Positions 28,299 through 38,000 of a DNA stretch of 64,000 nucleotides are shown here, piece after piece. Positions within the stretch are counted from its first letter, which is position 1. Every line of letters starts with the position of its first letter. Made by a program: the position numbers and the translations under genes. The notes under the pieces were generated by a model. That model was not told the origin of the DNA and made no database searches. It saw only the letters and a list, made by a program, of their open reading frames with translations. Source of the DNA: Paraburkholderia sp. BL9I2N2 (GTDB lineage Bacteria; Pseudomonadota; Gammaproteobacteria; Burkholderiales; Burkholderiaceae). Location: NCBI RefSeq assembly GCF_004339745.1, contig NZ_SMGP01000005.1:372001-436000 (forward strand), written 5' to 3'.

Positions 28299-28373
28299 AT
28301 ACTCGGTTTTTCAACGACGGATTCGACGATGCGCCGCGTTCAAGACAGTACACGGCGATCAGGAGCAAGCTGC

Positions 28374-29450
28374 ATGACTTTCAATCTTTCACGACGTATT
28401 GGGGTGCTGTGTGCGTCAACCGCCGCTGCCCTGCTAGCGACGCTCGCGCAACCCGCGCTCGCGGTCCATGCTTACGAGCCGCATCTGAAGCCGGTGGCGA
28501 CGATCTCGGATACGCGCTTCACGCTCGACACGCCGCAAGGGCACGCGGAATTTCCGCTGTATCTGTCGAAGGATTGGAACGTCGCGCAGCCGCAAGTGAC
28601 GCGCGCGGTGATCGTGATTCATGGCAAGCTGCGCAACGCGGACGTGTATTTTCGCACCGCGCAGAATGCTCGCGACGCCGCGCACGCGGACCCCGACGCC
28701 ACGCTGTTGATCGCGCCGCAATTCCTCGCCACGCTAGACACGCGCGTACATGACGAACCGGCCGATCTGCTGCGCTGGACCGGCGACGCCTGGATGGGCG
28801 GCGAAGCGGCGCGCGCGCCGCTGCCGATCAGTTCCTACGAGGTGCTCGACGCGATCGTCGCGCGTCTCGCGGATCGCAAGCTGTTTCCCAATCTGCGGCA
28901 CGTGGTGTTCGCTGGGCATTCGGGCGGCGGGCAAGTCGTGCAGCGCTACGCCGTCGCGGCGCGCAACATCGCCGCGCTGACCGGCGAGGGCATCGACGTG
29001 CGTTACGTGGTGGCGAGTCCGTCCACGTATGCCTATTTCGATGCGCAACGGCCCGACGCGCAAGGCATTGCCGCGCCGTTCGATGCCGCGCAATGTCCCG
29101 ACTTCAATCAATGGAAATACGGCATGGACAACCGGCCGCCCTATCTCGACGACCGGACGCCCGCGCAACTCGAAGCGACCTATGCGGCGCGCCGGATCGA
29201 CTACCTCGTCGGCGGCGCGGATGACGATCCGCAGCAAAGCGCGCTCGACAGAACCTGCGCCGCCGAAGCGCAAGGGCCGCAACGCGTCGCGCGTGCCGAG
29301 GCGTACTACCGGTATCTCCAGGCGCGTCATCCGGACGGTTTGAAGCAGCGCTTTCATATCGTGCCGGGCGTGGGGCACAACGGTGCGCGCATGCTGACGT
29401 CGGTGTGCGCGCTGGCGGCGATGTTCGACACTCCGGGATGCGAGCAATGA
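28374..29450 (+). CDS. Exported alpha/beta hydrolase
   Basis: This 358-residue protein has a Sec signal (SRRIGVLCASTAAALLATLAQPALAV). The alpha/beta-hydrolase core shows RAVIVIHGKLRNADVYF, the nucleophile elbow AGHSGGGQVVQRYA and a C-terminal His in VPGVGHNG. DATLLIAPQFLATLD and WMGGEAA are shared with the paralogue at 30825. Start ATG 28374 has AGGAG upstream. Its stop overlaps the MHS transporter start (ATGA). It is likely a periplasmic esterase or amidase; the substrate is not known. Cys residues in AAQCPDF and RTCAAE may form a disulfide. Confidence 0.85.
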   Translation: MTFNLSRRIGVLCASTAAALLATLAQPALAVHAYEPHLKPVATISDTRFTLDTPQGHAEFPLYLSKDWNVAQPQVTRAVIVIHGKLRNADVYFRTAQNARDAAHADPDATLLIAPQFLATLDTRVHDEPADLLRWTGDAWMGGEAARAPLPISSYEVLDAIVARLADRKLFPNLRHVVFAGHSGGGQVVQRYAVAARNIAALTGEGIDVRYVVASPSTYAYFDAQRPDAQGIAAPFDAAQCPDFNQWKYGMDNRPPYLDDRTPAQLEATYAARRIDYLVGGADDDPQQSALDRTCAAEAQGPQRVARAEAYYRYLQARHPDGLKQRFHIVPGVGHNGARMLTSVCALAAMFDTPGCEQ

Positions 29451-30805
29451 GCGAAGCGACCTTCAATCAGCGCGACGGTACCGCGTCCGAAGCCGACGCG
29501 TCGAACGCCTTGAGCCCTGCGATGGTGCGGCGCGCGATCTTCGCCTCCGTCCTCGGTAACGGCTTAGAGTGGTTCGACTTTCTGATCTACGGCTACTTCG
29601 CGAAGATCATCGCGCAAGTGTTCTTTCCCGGCGGCAGTGGATTCGTGTCGATCATGCTGACGCTCGCCACGTTCGCCGTCGGTTTCATCGTGCGGCCGAT
29701 CGGCGGCATTCTGCTCGGCATCTACGCGGACCGCGCGGGGCGCCGCAAAGCGCTTTCGCTGCTGATCATTTCGATGGCGGCCAGCACGCTGCTGATGGGT
29801 CTCACGCCGAGCTATGCGCGCATTGGCATCGCGGCGCCGCTGTTGGTGGTGCTCGCGCGCCTGTTGCAAGGGCTCTCCGTGGGCGGACAGTTCGCGACGG
29901 CATCGGCGATGCTGGTCGAGTATGCGCCGCCGCACAAGAAGATGTTTTACGGCAGCTTCAATATGTCGGCGCAGGCGTTCGCGTTGCTGTTGTCGTCCGG
30001 GGTCGGCTATCTGCTGACCACGCAACTCACGCATGAGCAACTGGTGGCGTGGGGCTGGCGACTGCCGTTTCTGTTCGGCGCGTTGGCCGGGCCGTTTGGC
30101 TTCTACATCCGGCATCGCGTGGCCGAATCGCCGGAGTTCGAGCGGCTGCTCGATCACAAGGACAAACCGCCGCGCGTCACGATCCGCCAGTTCTTCCGCG
30201 ACAACGGCGACGCGGCGATCTGCGCGATGGGCGTGATCATCATCGGGGCGGCGACCAATTATGTGTGGCACTCGTATCTGTCGGTGTATGTCGAACGGCA
30301 ATTGCATTTGCCGCTCTCCACCGCGTTGCTCGGCGCGTTCGTGTCCGGCGTGCTGAATCTGTTTCTGTTTCCGCTGTCGGGCAAGCTTGCCGATCGTTAT
30401 GGCGCGTACCGGTTGTTCTATCCGATCGTGATCGCGTGGATGCTCTGCGTGTATCCGCTGTATCACTTCGTCGTGACGAATCCGACGCCGGGGCATCTGT
30501 TCATCGCGCAGATGATCGCCACGGTGTTCCTCGCCGCAATGTCCGGCGCGCATCCCGGCATGCTCGCGACATTGTTCCCGGTGCGCAGCCGTTCGGCGGG
30601 TGTGGCGCTCTCGTACAACATCGCGGTGACGCTGTTCGGCGGCATGGCGCCGCTCACCATCACCGGCTTGACGCGCGTGACCGGCAGCAGTCTCACGCCC
30701 GCCTTCTACCTGATTTTTGCCGGCTTCGTGTCGCTCGCGATGGTGTACTTCACGCGCGCCGGACGCATGTCGGGCGGCGCGGCGGCGAGGCCCGCCACCC
30801 ATTGA
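29447..30805 (+). CDS. MFS transporter, metabolite:H+ symporter (MHS) family
   Basis: This 452-residue permease has twelve predicted membrane segments. MHS landmarks are GNGLEWFDFLIYGYFAKII in the first segment, RPIGGILLGIYADRAGRRKAL between segments 2 and 3, and LLQGLSVGGQFATASAMLVE. Family members import organic acids and betaines by proton symport. It overlaps the upstream hydrolase gene by four bases and is followed after 19 bases by the second hydrolase, so it probably imports the product of the first and the substrate of the second. Confidence 0.9.
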   Translation: MSEATFNQRDGTASEADASNALSPAMVRRAIFASVLGNGLEWFDFLIYGYFAKIIAQVFFPGGSGFVSIMLTLATFAVGFIVRPIGGILLGIYADRAGRRKALSLLIISMAASTLLMGLTPSYARIGIAAPLLVVLARLLQGLSVGGQFATASAMLVEYAPPHKKMFYGSFNMSAQAFALLLSSGVGYLLTTQLTHEQLVAWGWRLPFLFGALAGPFGFYIRHRVAESPEFERLLDHKDKPPRVTIRQFFRDNGDAAICAMGVIIIGAATNYVWHSYLSVYVERQLHLPLSTALLGAFVSGVLNLFLFPLSGKLADRYGAYRLFYPIVIAWMLCVYPLYHFVVTNPTPGHLFIAQMIATVFLAAMSGAHPGMLATLFPVRSRSAGVALSYNIAVTLFGGMAPLTITGLTRVTGSSLTPAFYLIFAGFVSLAMVYFTRAGRMSGGAAARPATH

Positions 30806-30824
30806 TCAACCACGAGCCTATTGC

Positions 30825-31829
30825 ATGACCCAGCCTTTCATCACAGACGACGAACGCGCGCCGAATGAGCATCCGGTCGCTGTTGTCGCAAGCCGGCATC
30901 TGAGCGTCACGACGCAAGCCGGCAGCGGCACCGTGCCCGTGTTTTCGAACGGCGACTGGCTAGTGCCGACGCGCGAAGTCCAACGCGCCGTGATTCTGAT
31001 TCATGGCCGCCTGCGCAACGGCGACACGTATTTCGAACTCGCGCAGCGTTCGTGCGCGCTCGCCGGCGGCACTGCGGCCGATACGCTGCTGATCGTGCCG
31101 CAGTTTCTCGCGACGGCGGATGTCGAGGCGCACGAGGTGCCGCCGTCCACGTTGCATTGGGACTGGACGAGCTGGATGGGCGGCGAGAACGCCGAAGGTC
31201 CCGCGCCGATCAGTTCGTTCGATGTGCTCGACGCCATTCTGCATACGCTTGCTTCGCGCGAGCAGTTCGCGTCGCTTGCCGAAGTGGTGATCGCGGGGCA
31301 CTCGGGCGGCGCACAAGTCGTGCAGCGCTATGCGGTGGTGGCGCGCGACGAGGCGCCGCTCGCGGCGCGCGGCATCGCGCTGCGCTACGTGGTCGCGAAT
31401 CCTTCGTCGTATGTGTACTTCGATGCGATGCGGCCGGTTGCGTCCGGCGAATTCGCGGCGTTCGATCGGGCGATGTGTCCGTCGTTCAATCGCTGGAAAT
31501 ATGGGCTCGAGGATTTGCCGGGCTATGCGGGCGACGCGGCTTCTGCCGCAGCGCTCGAAGCGCGTTACGCGCAGCGTGACGTCACCGTGCTGCTCGGCGG
31601 CGCGGATTGCGATCCGCAGCATCCGGCGCTCGACCGTTCATGCGCCGCGCTGACGCAAGGGGAACACCGGCTCGGGCGCGGGCTGGCTTATGCGCGCTAT
31701 ATGACGTTGCGGCATCCGGAAGGATTGGCGAAGCACCGGACGTATGTGATCGATGGTGTCGGGCACGATGCCAAGGGGATTTTTGCTTCGGCGCAAGGGC
31801 TGGCGGCTTTGTTTGGTACTGGGCTGTGA
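30825..31829 (+). CDS. Cytosolic alpha/beta hydrolase, paralogue of the exported one
   Basis: This 334-residue protein has the same body as the exported hydrolase at 28374 but no signal peptide. Shared blocks are RAVILIHGRLRNGDTYFELAQ, LLIVPQFLATADVE, WMGGENAEGPAPISSFDVLDA, nucleophile elbow AGHSGGAQVVQRYAVVAR, VLLGGADCDPQHPALDR and catalytic His VGHDAKG. Start ATG 30825 follows the transporter by 19 bases. The pairing of an exported and a cytosolic copy around a transporter suggests stepwise hydrolysis on both sides of the membrane. Substrate unknown. Confidence 0.85.
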   Translation: MTQPFITDDERAPNEHPVAVVASRHLSVTTQAGSGTVPVFSNGDWLVPTREVQRAVILIHGRLRNGDTYFELAQRSCALAGGTAADTLLIVPQFLATADVEAHEVPPSTLHWDWTSWMGGENAEGPAPISSFDVLDAILHTLASREQFASLAEVVIAGHSGGAQVVQRYAVVARDEAPLAARGIALRYVVANPSSYVYFDAMRPVASGEFAAFDRAMCPSFNRWKYGLEDLPGYAGDAASAAALEARYAQRDVTVLLGGADCDPQHPALDRSCAALTQGEHRLGRGLAYARYMTLRHPEGLAKHRTYVIDGVGHDAKGIFASAQGLAALFGTGL

Positions 31830-31895
31830 GTGCGCATGGGCACGAAGCGTGCTACCGCGCTAATACCTGTGAGTGACTTCAAGGACCGCGCCGAC

Positions 31896-32336
31896 ATGAA
31901 CAGAACCCGATTACTTGTCACCTCGCTTGCCGCTGCATCGCTAGGCGCGTTGCCGACCGGCAGCGCATATGCCGACGATGCGCCTAGCCCGTGTACCTCG
32001 CTGAAACGGATCGTCGCGGCCGCCCCTAGCGGGCTCGCTTCATTGACGCCGGACGACGGCAAGGGCGTCGCGCAACCTTATGGCGACGACGCGCAATGTT
32101 CGGCGAGTCGCGGTGCGTATCAATGCAACTGGACGCCGCATCACGACGCCGGTTCGAATGCAGACGCGCTGCAAGCTGTCGCGGCGGACATCGCATCGTG
32201 TCTGCCGGACGCCACCCACGATCAGAATTCGCCGGGACGTCAGCACTTTTATCTGGGTGCGAAGGGCAAGCGGACCGACATCACGCTGACGCCGACCGGT
32301 TCGAACAAGCTGCGTCTGGTGGTGTCGGGTAAGTAA
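31896..32336 (+). CDS. Secreted hypothetical protein
   Basis: This 146-residue protein has a Sec signal (RTRLLVTSLAAASLGALPTGSAYAD). The mature part has four Cys (SPCTSL, AQCSAS, YQCNW, ASCLPD), consistent with two disulfides, and a C-terminal beta-like stretch (ITLTPTGSNKLRLVVSG). I do not recognise the family. ATG 31896 fits the signal peptide. It lies 66 bases after the hydrolase and may be independent of it. Confidence 0.65.
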   Translation: MNRTRLLVTSLAAASLGALPTGSAYADDAPSPCTSLKRIVAAAPSGLASLTPDDGKGVAQPYGDDAQCSASRGAYQCNWTPHHDAGSNADALQAVAADIASCLPDATHDQNSPGRQHFYLGAKGKRTDITLTPTGSNKLRLVVSGK

Positions 32337-32354
32337 ACCGCCGCACGAAGGTGG

Positions 32355-32951
32355 CTAGCGTGAGGCCGGCCACCATGTCCAGCCGCGCGACGAGCGCCGC
32401 AACTCGATTATCGAAAGCGGCGCGATTTCAATGCGCGGAAACACGGCGGGCGATGCCCCTAGCGCATGCACGATCGCTGCCCGGAGCACCGGCGCATGGG
32501 TGACGGCGATCACGTCGAGCGCATGGTTGGGTGCACGATCCTTCGCGCCGTTTTGCGCGTCGAGCCATTCTCCCACCCGTTTCACGAGTTGACTGAACGA
32601 CTCGCCGCCGTGCGGCGCGGCATCGGGATCGCGCGCCCATGCGGCGAGGTCTTGCGGCGCTTCGGCAGCGAGGTCGGCCAACCGCCGCCCCTGCCATGCG
32701 CCGTAGTTCATATCCGCCAGACCGGCGTCGATCGATGCCGCGAGGCCCAGGGCGGCTGCCGTCTCGCGCGCGCAGACGGCCGGGCTGACGAAAGCGGCCG
32801 CGTCGTCCACTGTCGCGAGACGCGTGCGCGCCGCTTGGGCTTCGGCGAGGCCGCGGGCGTCGAGCGGGTCGTCGGCGGGAAAACGGCCTGCGCGCTGGGC
32901 GGCGGTCGATGCATGGCTGATCAGTAACAGCCGAGTGTCCATTCTGTTCAT
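32355..32951 (-). CDS. Histidine phosphatase family protein near B12/cobalt genes
   Basis: This 198-residue protein has the phosphoglycerate-mutase-like fold. The usual RHG motif is LLLISHAST here: the catalytic His is kept but Arg and Gly are changed. Later landmarks are GLADMNYGAWQGRRLADL, PHGGESFSQLVKRVGEWL and a distal VTHAPVLRAAI. In this family CobC acts in cobalamin side-chain synthesis. The placement divergent from a cobalamin riboswitch and cbtBA suggests a B12 link, but the motif change leaves catalysis uncertain. An alternative ATG lies three residues in. Confidence 0.75.
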   Translation of the reverse strand: MNRMDTRLLLISHASTAAQRAGRFPADDPLDARGLAEAQAARTRLATVDDAAAFVSPAVCARETAAALGLAASIDAGLADMNYGAWQGRRLADLAAEAPQDLAAWARDPDAAPHGGESFSQLVKRVGEWLDAQNGAKDRAPNHALDVIAVTHAPVLRAAIVHALGASPAVFPRIEIAPLSIIELRRSSRGWTWWPASR

Positions 32952-33007
32952 GTCCTGTGACGCCGCGCCCCGAAGCCGAACGCGAGCGGGATGAAGCGGA
33001 TGTTTTG

Positions 33008-33175
33008 CGTTGCCGGGTGCCGAAGTTTAGCGCGTAGAATAGCGGGACTGCGAAGCGCGGAAGCCGGTGAGAGCCCGGCGCGGTCGCGCCACTGTAATCG
33101 GCAGCACAAGCCGAAAGCCAGACCTGAGCTTCGCACCAATCCTCTGCAATGACTATCGGGGCGCGTTACCCCAGG
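33008..33175 (+). ncRNA. Cobalamin (B12) riboswitch upstream of cbtBA
   Basis: The conserved core reads GGAAGCCGGTGAGAGCCCGG, then the B12 box GCCACTGTA (33088-33096), then AAGCCGAAAGCCAGACC. GCGAAGC (33050-33056) pairs with GCTTCGC (33128-33134) to close the core. Downstream, GGGG (33158-33161) can pair with CCCC (33169-33172) directly before the AGGAG ribosome site, a likely expression platform that represses translation when B12 is bound. Confidence 0.93.
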
Positions 33176-33186
33176 AGATGTCCATC

Positions 33187-33408
33187 ATGAACGAAGCTAT
33201 TTTCGATCCCGCCAACCAGCCCGTTGCGCAACCCACGCCGATTCCGCTGCGCGAGTTGTTGCCCTGGGTCGTGTTCGGCGGTCTGCTGTTGTTGCTCGCG
33301 CTTTACTTCGTGGGTGCGGAACAGGGCGCCACCTCGCTGGTGCCGGGCATGTATGTGCATGAGTTCGTGCACGACGGCCGCCATCTGCTCGGCTTTCCCT
33401 GCCACTAA
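33187..33408 (+). CDS. cbtB: Cobalt transporter subunit CbtB
   Basis: This 73-residue protein has one membrane segment (LLPWVVFGGLLLLLALYFVG) and the C-terminal His-rich motif YVHEFVHDGRHLLGFPCH typical of CbtB, thought to bind cobalt. ATG 33187 is preferred because AGGAG ends nine bases before it; an in-frame ATG at 33178 abuts the ribosome site. It is under a B12 riboswitch and precedes cbtA by 11 bases. It acts in the inner membrane in cobalt uptake for B12 synthesis. Confidence 0.9.
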   Translation: MNEAIFDPANQPVAQPTPIPLRELLPWVVFGGLLLLLALYFVGAEQGATSLVPGMYVHEFVHDGRHLLGFPCH

Positions 33409-33419
33409 CGGAGTCGACC

Positions 33420-34160
33420 ATGGTTGGTAAATTGTTGGTACGCGGGATGCTTGCAGGCATCGCCGCGGGACTGCTCACGTTCGGCTTTGCCCGGGTGGTG
33501 GGCGAGCCGCAGGTGAATCAGGCGATTTCATTCGAAGAAAAAGCCGACGCCGCGAAAGGCGAGGCCGCTGAACCCGAGATTGTGAGCCGCGATACGCAGC
33601 GGGGTATCGGCCTGTTGACTGGCGTGGTGACTTACGGCGCGGCATTCGGCGGGCTGTTCTCGCTGGTGTTCGCGTACGCCTATGGACGAGTGGGCGCATT
33701 GAGCCCGCGCGCGTTGTCCGCGTGGCTTGCGCTTGGCGCGTTCATTGCGCTGGCGGTGGTGCCGAATCTGAAGTATCCGGCGAACCCGCCTTCGGTCGGC
33801 GACCCTGAAACGATTGGGACGCGGACGGGTTTGTTCTTCCTGATGATTGCGATATCGCTGGCCGCGATGGTGTTTTCGCTCAAGGTGCGGCGCCGTGCAG
33901 CCATGAAGCTTGGCGCGTGGAATGGCTCGATTGTGGGGGCGGTGGTGTTCATCGTGATCATCGCCGCGGTGCAGTTGTCGATGCCCACGATCAACGAAGT
34001 GCCGGAGGCTTTCCCGGCGGTGCTGCTGTGGAAATTCCGCGTCGCGGCGCTGGGCATGCAGGCGATTATGTGGGCGACGATCGGGCTGCTGTTCGGGGCG
34101 CTGGTTGAGCGGAGTGCGTTTATGCGGGTGGGGCGAAGGTCGGCGGTGAAGTCGGTTTGA
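33420..34160 (+). CDS. cbtA: Cobalt transporter subunit CbtA
   Basis: This 246-residue membrane protein has about five hydrophobic segments (VRGMLAGIAAGLLTFGFARVVGEP, GLLTGVVTYGAAFGGLFSLVFAYAYG and three more), the CbtA pattern. EPQVNQAISFEE after segment 1 and the DPETIGTRTGLFF loop match the family. It is cotranscribed with cbtB behind the riboswitch and followed by a perfect 10-bp hairpin. Confidence 0.9.
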   Translation: MVGKLLVRGMLAGIAAGLLTFGFARVVGEPQVNQAISFEEKADAAKGEAAEPEIVSRDTQRGIGLLTGVVTYGAAFGGLFSLVFAYAYGRVGALSPRALSAWLALGAFIALAVVPNLKYPANPPSVGDPETIGTRTGLFFLMIAISLAAMVFSLKVRRRAAMKLGAWNGSIVGAVVFIVIIAAVQLSMPTINEVPEAFPAVLLWKFRVAALGMQAIMWATIGLLFGALVERSAFMRVGRRSAVKSV

Positions 34161-34175
34161 TGGTTTGGAATTGGT

Positions 34176-34203
34176 GAGCGCAACCGGTTTGGTGGTTGCG
34201 CTC
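34176..34203 (+). terminator. Terminator hairpin of cbtBA
   Basis: GAGCGCAACC (34176-34185) and GGTTGCGCTC (34194-34203) form a perfect 10-bp stem with an 8-base loop, starting 15 bases after the cbtA stop. The tail is C/T-rich rather than pure T. Confidence 0.6.
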
Positions 34204-34940
34204 CGCGTCTTGCTCTCGCACTTCGCTCTCCGTGCTTTGCGCGCAGTGGTCAAGAAGGGTTCTGCGTCAAGGAGTTGGGGCGGTTGTGGGGTGGTTATCC
34301 ACAGGCTTGCGAACAATTTCTGTTGATAACTTTGTGCGCGGGACACCGCGGCCAAATGAACACTTTCAACCAGATGGCGAGAGGATGCTGAACCGGCAGT
34401 TTGTCGCGGAGAGCACTTGACCACATCGCCGCCCGGCCGTGGCTCAACTGGACTTTCTTTCATCACGTCAGTAAGGGACGCGTTACACCCGGCACGCACT
34501 TGGATTGAAGTCCTTGAGCAGCGACCCACGGAAAATGTCCGCGCGACAGCGCTAGTACCCGCAACCGTATCGCGTGAACCTTCCGGGCGAATCCGGTCGC
34601 CCGTTTCTGTCTGCCAGTCACTTGTCTCTGAGGACTATCCAGCTCCCTCAGCAACCCCCGTCGTATCTGCGCGTTCCAAGCATGGCTGCCTTGGCCCGCC
34701 TCGTGCGAGTTTTTTTCTGCGCTGACTGGACAGAATATCGCTGGGTGTGATTTCCGGGGCACTGCATGAACCTTTGGGACAACCTGGATTGCCCTTTCCA
34801 TAGTTGAAAAATTCTGCGTGGCGCACTCCACTCACCTAGCACGGAATCGTCCTCGCCTACCTCAAAAAAAGTTGCCCAAATTTCTGCTTTCCACTAAGCA
34901 TTTTCCTGGGTTATGCGAAGTACCTATCTATTTTTTTGTT
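34204..34940. other. Non-coding AT-richer gap before the T6SS cargo island
   Basis: About 740 bases hold no convincing gene. The base composition becomes AT-richer toward the right, with T-tracts (34709-34717, 34929-34941). Two DnaA-box-like 9-mers face each other, TTATCCACA at 34295-34303 and TGTTGATAA at 34321-34329. The region marks the left edge of the T6SS cargo island. Confidence 0.45.
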
Positions 34941-34969
34941 TTGACCAGATTTTACAGTCGTCTTATATA
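34941..34969 (+). promoter_or_regulatory. Sigma-70-type promoter for vgrG
   Basis: A -35 box TTGACC (34941-34946), a spacer of exactly 17 bases and a -10 box TATATA (34964-34969) lie 108 bases upstream of the vgrG start. The surrounding DNA is AT-rich. Confidence 0.65.
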
Positions 34970-35076
34970 CGCCTCATAAAAGTCACTTTGATAATGGAGA
35001 ACGTGAATTTTTGAACTGGGGCGGCGTATGAAGTCATGCGGAAGCCGGTTGTATCAGGTCAGTCCAGGGAGGGGCC

Positions 35077-38000
35077 ATGTATAGCCCCAGCCAGTCACGT
35101 ACCCTGAGCGTGTCGTGCAATGCGTTCCCGGTTGATCGCGGTGTGCCGGTCCTGTCTCCCGTGCGGCTGCGTGGCACCGAGGCGCTCGGCAAGCTGTACA
35201 GATACACGCTGGACATGGCGACAACGTACACGCCGGGGCTTTCCCAGTACAACACTAAATTTCAGATCGTCCCCGCCAGGCTGGTCGGCAAGGACATCAC
35301 CATCTCGATCGAGTTCGACGGGAAGGGAACATTCATTCCGGGGATGCCCGGCGATAGCGGCGCCGGTAATGTCGGAGCGGGCGTCAGGACGATTACGGGG
35401 ATCATCGCCAGAGTCGAGATGACTGGCGTCGATGATCGCCACACGTACTACCGCCTTGTCGTGCGTCCTGCCCTGTGGCTGACCACAAAGACCTCGCGCA
35501 GTCGCATATTCCAGAACAGGAGCGTACTGGATATCACGCGGGACGTGCTGCGCGAGCACCCGGTCCTGTTTGATGTGAAGGTGTCGGCACGCGGACTGAA
35601 AGACGGCTATCCGGAACGCGACTTCGTCCGCCAGATGTGGGAGTCTGACTTCCATTTCCTGACCAGGCTTTGGCGCGAATGGGGAATTTATTACTTTGAG
35701 GATAACAACAGGCTGGTGCTGTGCGACGGGCCCGGTGTCCACGAGCCGCACCGGAATGCCTATGACTCGATCCGTTATCACGCGCCCGACGGTGCGCGTA
35801 TCGACGAAGAACATATCCACAAGCTGAAGGCGTCGCGCAGGATCACGGCGGCCAGGGTGACTGTTGTCGATTACGACTATACGCGTGGAGCGCAGAAGTT
35901 CGTCGAGGAACATGATGCGTTCGGAGAACTGCACAAGGCCGAGGAACGCCACTGGGGTGACTACTCGCAGCCCCTTGCCGGCGCAACGGGTCTGTCGGGC
36001 CAGCCGAACAACTATCTGGAGGAGGCACACTATCTCGCGGGTGTGCGCGCCCATGCGCTTTTCTCGCGCAACGAACGTCTCAGGGGGCGGGGCAGCCTCC
36101 TTGGCCTGAAGACGGGCAGGACATTCTTTCTCACGGATCACCCGGAGTCGGATGTCAATGCCGAGTACCTGGTGGTGTCGACCACGCTCGATATCCGCAA
36201 CGTGAGCGAGACGACGATATCGGGCAGAACATCGGCCAGAACGCCAGGCGCAGACCAGTACCAGTGCGTGACCGACTTCGTGCTGCAGTCGCCGAACCGG
36301 TTCTTCAGGAACAGGCTGAAGAAAAAGCCGCGCTGTTACGCCGAGACAGCCGTGGTGGTCGGTCCCAAGGACCAGACGACCTGGGTCGATGCGTACGGCC
36401 GGGTCAAGATCTGCTATCCGGTCAGCTTCAACCTCGGCTGGCATGGCGGTGTGCATCTGAAGGCACCCACAGACGGTACGCAGCCTGCCTCGGTGCGCGC
36501 CATTGCAGACGGCAAGATCGTCTATGTGCGCCGCACTGACACGACTCACAAGGCGACGCTCCAGTATCGCAACGTCCGTACAGATGATGGCTGCGTGGTC
36601 ATCCGGCACGACACGGAAATCGGCGAAGGCGATCACGCGAAGATTACCTACTACTCGGTATACATGCACATGCAGCAGGTGCTTTCGTCCGTTGCGGTGG
36701 GTAAGAAAATTTACCGCAAGGACCTTATCGGCACCCCTGGCCAGATTTACGGACAGTTTCCACAGATCCATTTCGAAATCGTCTGTGACGAGGCAAATCT
36801 GAGGAAGATGATCGGGCGCGCCCCTGGATCGCTGGGCAACAGTCCCGCGCGCACGGACGCGGTCTACGGCGACGTGTGGTTCTTCGTTCCTCGCGGCACA
36901 AAGCTCTTTGCGAATGAGCCTCACCCGTATCGTGAGGACGATAGCTTTCCGGCGATTGCGACGCTGCATCCTCAGGCGCCTCTCGTTCCGGCTGGAACCA
37001 GTCGCGATCTGGTTATCCGCATGCATTACGAGAAGGACTGCACGCTGACGACCTACCAGCAGAATATGGATTTGAGCTGGTCCGTTAGCGGCGCAATGCC
37101 TGCGGAAAGCGAGGCAGAATACAACCTGTTCTCGCGGGCAACCGCCCTCAGTCGGCGCTATACGGACAGCAGCCTGGCGAGTATCACCGCTGGGATCGCG
37201 GTGCCTTCACCGAGTGCCATCTTCGAGATGATCCGCTTCGGGCGTTGCATCGACGACCACCTCGCGAGCGGTGCGCGCTTCAATCACTGGCGCAAGGTAA
37301 GGACGCCGGACGGCGACGGGTGGATCAACCTGTCGAAGGCCGGAGTGCGCGTGTATAGCGATGCCGATTTCCCCGAATGGGCCGGCTGGAGTTTCGTCAA
37401 TGACGATCCGACGCCCGACAGCCTGTGCGAATCAACAACGGTAAAGCGCTGGCTGGACGTCAATCATTCCGGACATGTGAGCCATGCTGACGCCGTGGGG
37501 GCATTGGGCGTGGATGCGATCCGGCAGCGCCTCGCGCGTGCCGTGTGCAAGTTCCCTTCCGAGTGGAGCCGAAGCGGTCTGGAGGCACGCTATAACTGGC
37601 TCAAGAGTCCGCATGAGGCATTGTCCAGTCCGTTGTCGGAAGCCGATTTCGGCAAGCTGATGGACCATGCGCGTGATCTGGCTTTCTGGGAGGACATTAG
37701 CGATCCTGATCTGCCCCATGCCAATGAGGTTTGGCATTTTCCGCCAGCCGTCTTTATCAGACACATGAGAACTTGCAATTGGCTAGGTGTGGCAGAACTG
37801 GCCCAATGTCTGCCGCGTCGTTCGTTGACTGGACAGATTAGCTGGAACGAGGCGCACCAGCGGGCCACCGTGCATTACAAATCGATCAATATGCTCCGTC
37901 GCAAGTATCTTGGCGAAAGTACGCCGCGACTAGTGCATTTCCTCGCGCAAGCCTACATTGAGACAGGTATCCTGAGTCTGATAAACGAGGGAGGCACTGG

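Noticed and set aside
34295-34329. Replication origin
   Set aside because: Only two DnaA-like boxes, no AT-rich unwinding repeats, and no dnaA, parA or rep gene near.
34700-34716. Intrinsic terminator (CTCG-TG-CGAG followed by seven T)
   Set aside because: The stem is four base pairs with a two-base loop, too small to fold, and there is no gene directly upstream.
35095-37026. 643-residue open frame antisense to the VgrG gene
   Set aside because: It is rich in Arg/His/Val with no recognisable domain, and mirrors the codon pattern of the clearly real VgrG gene.
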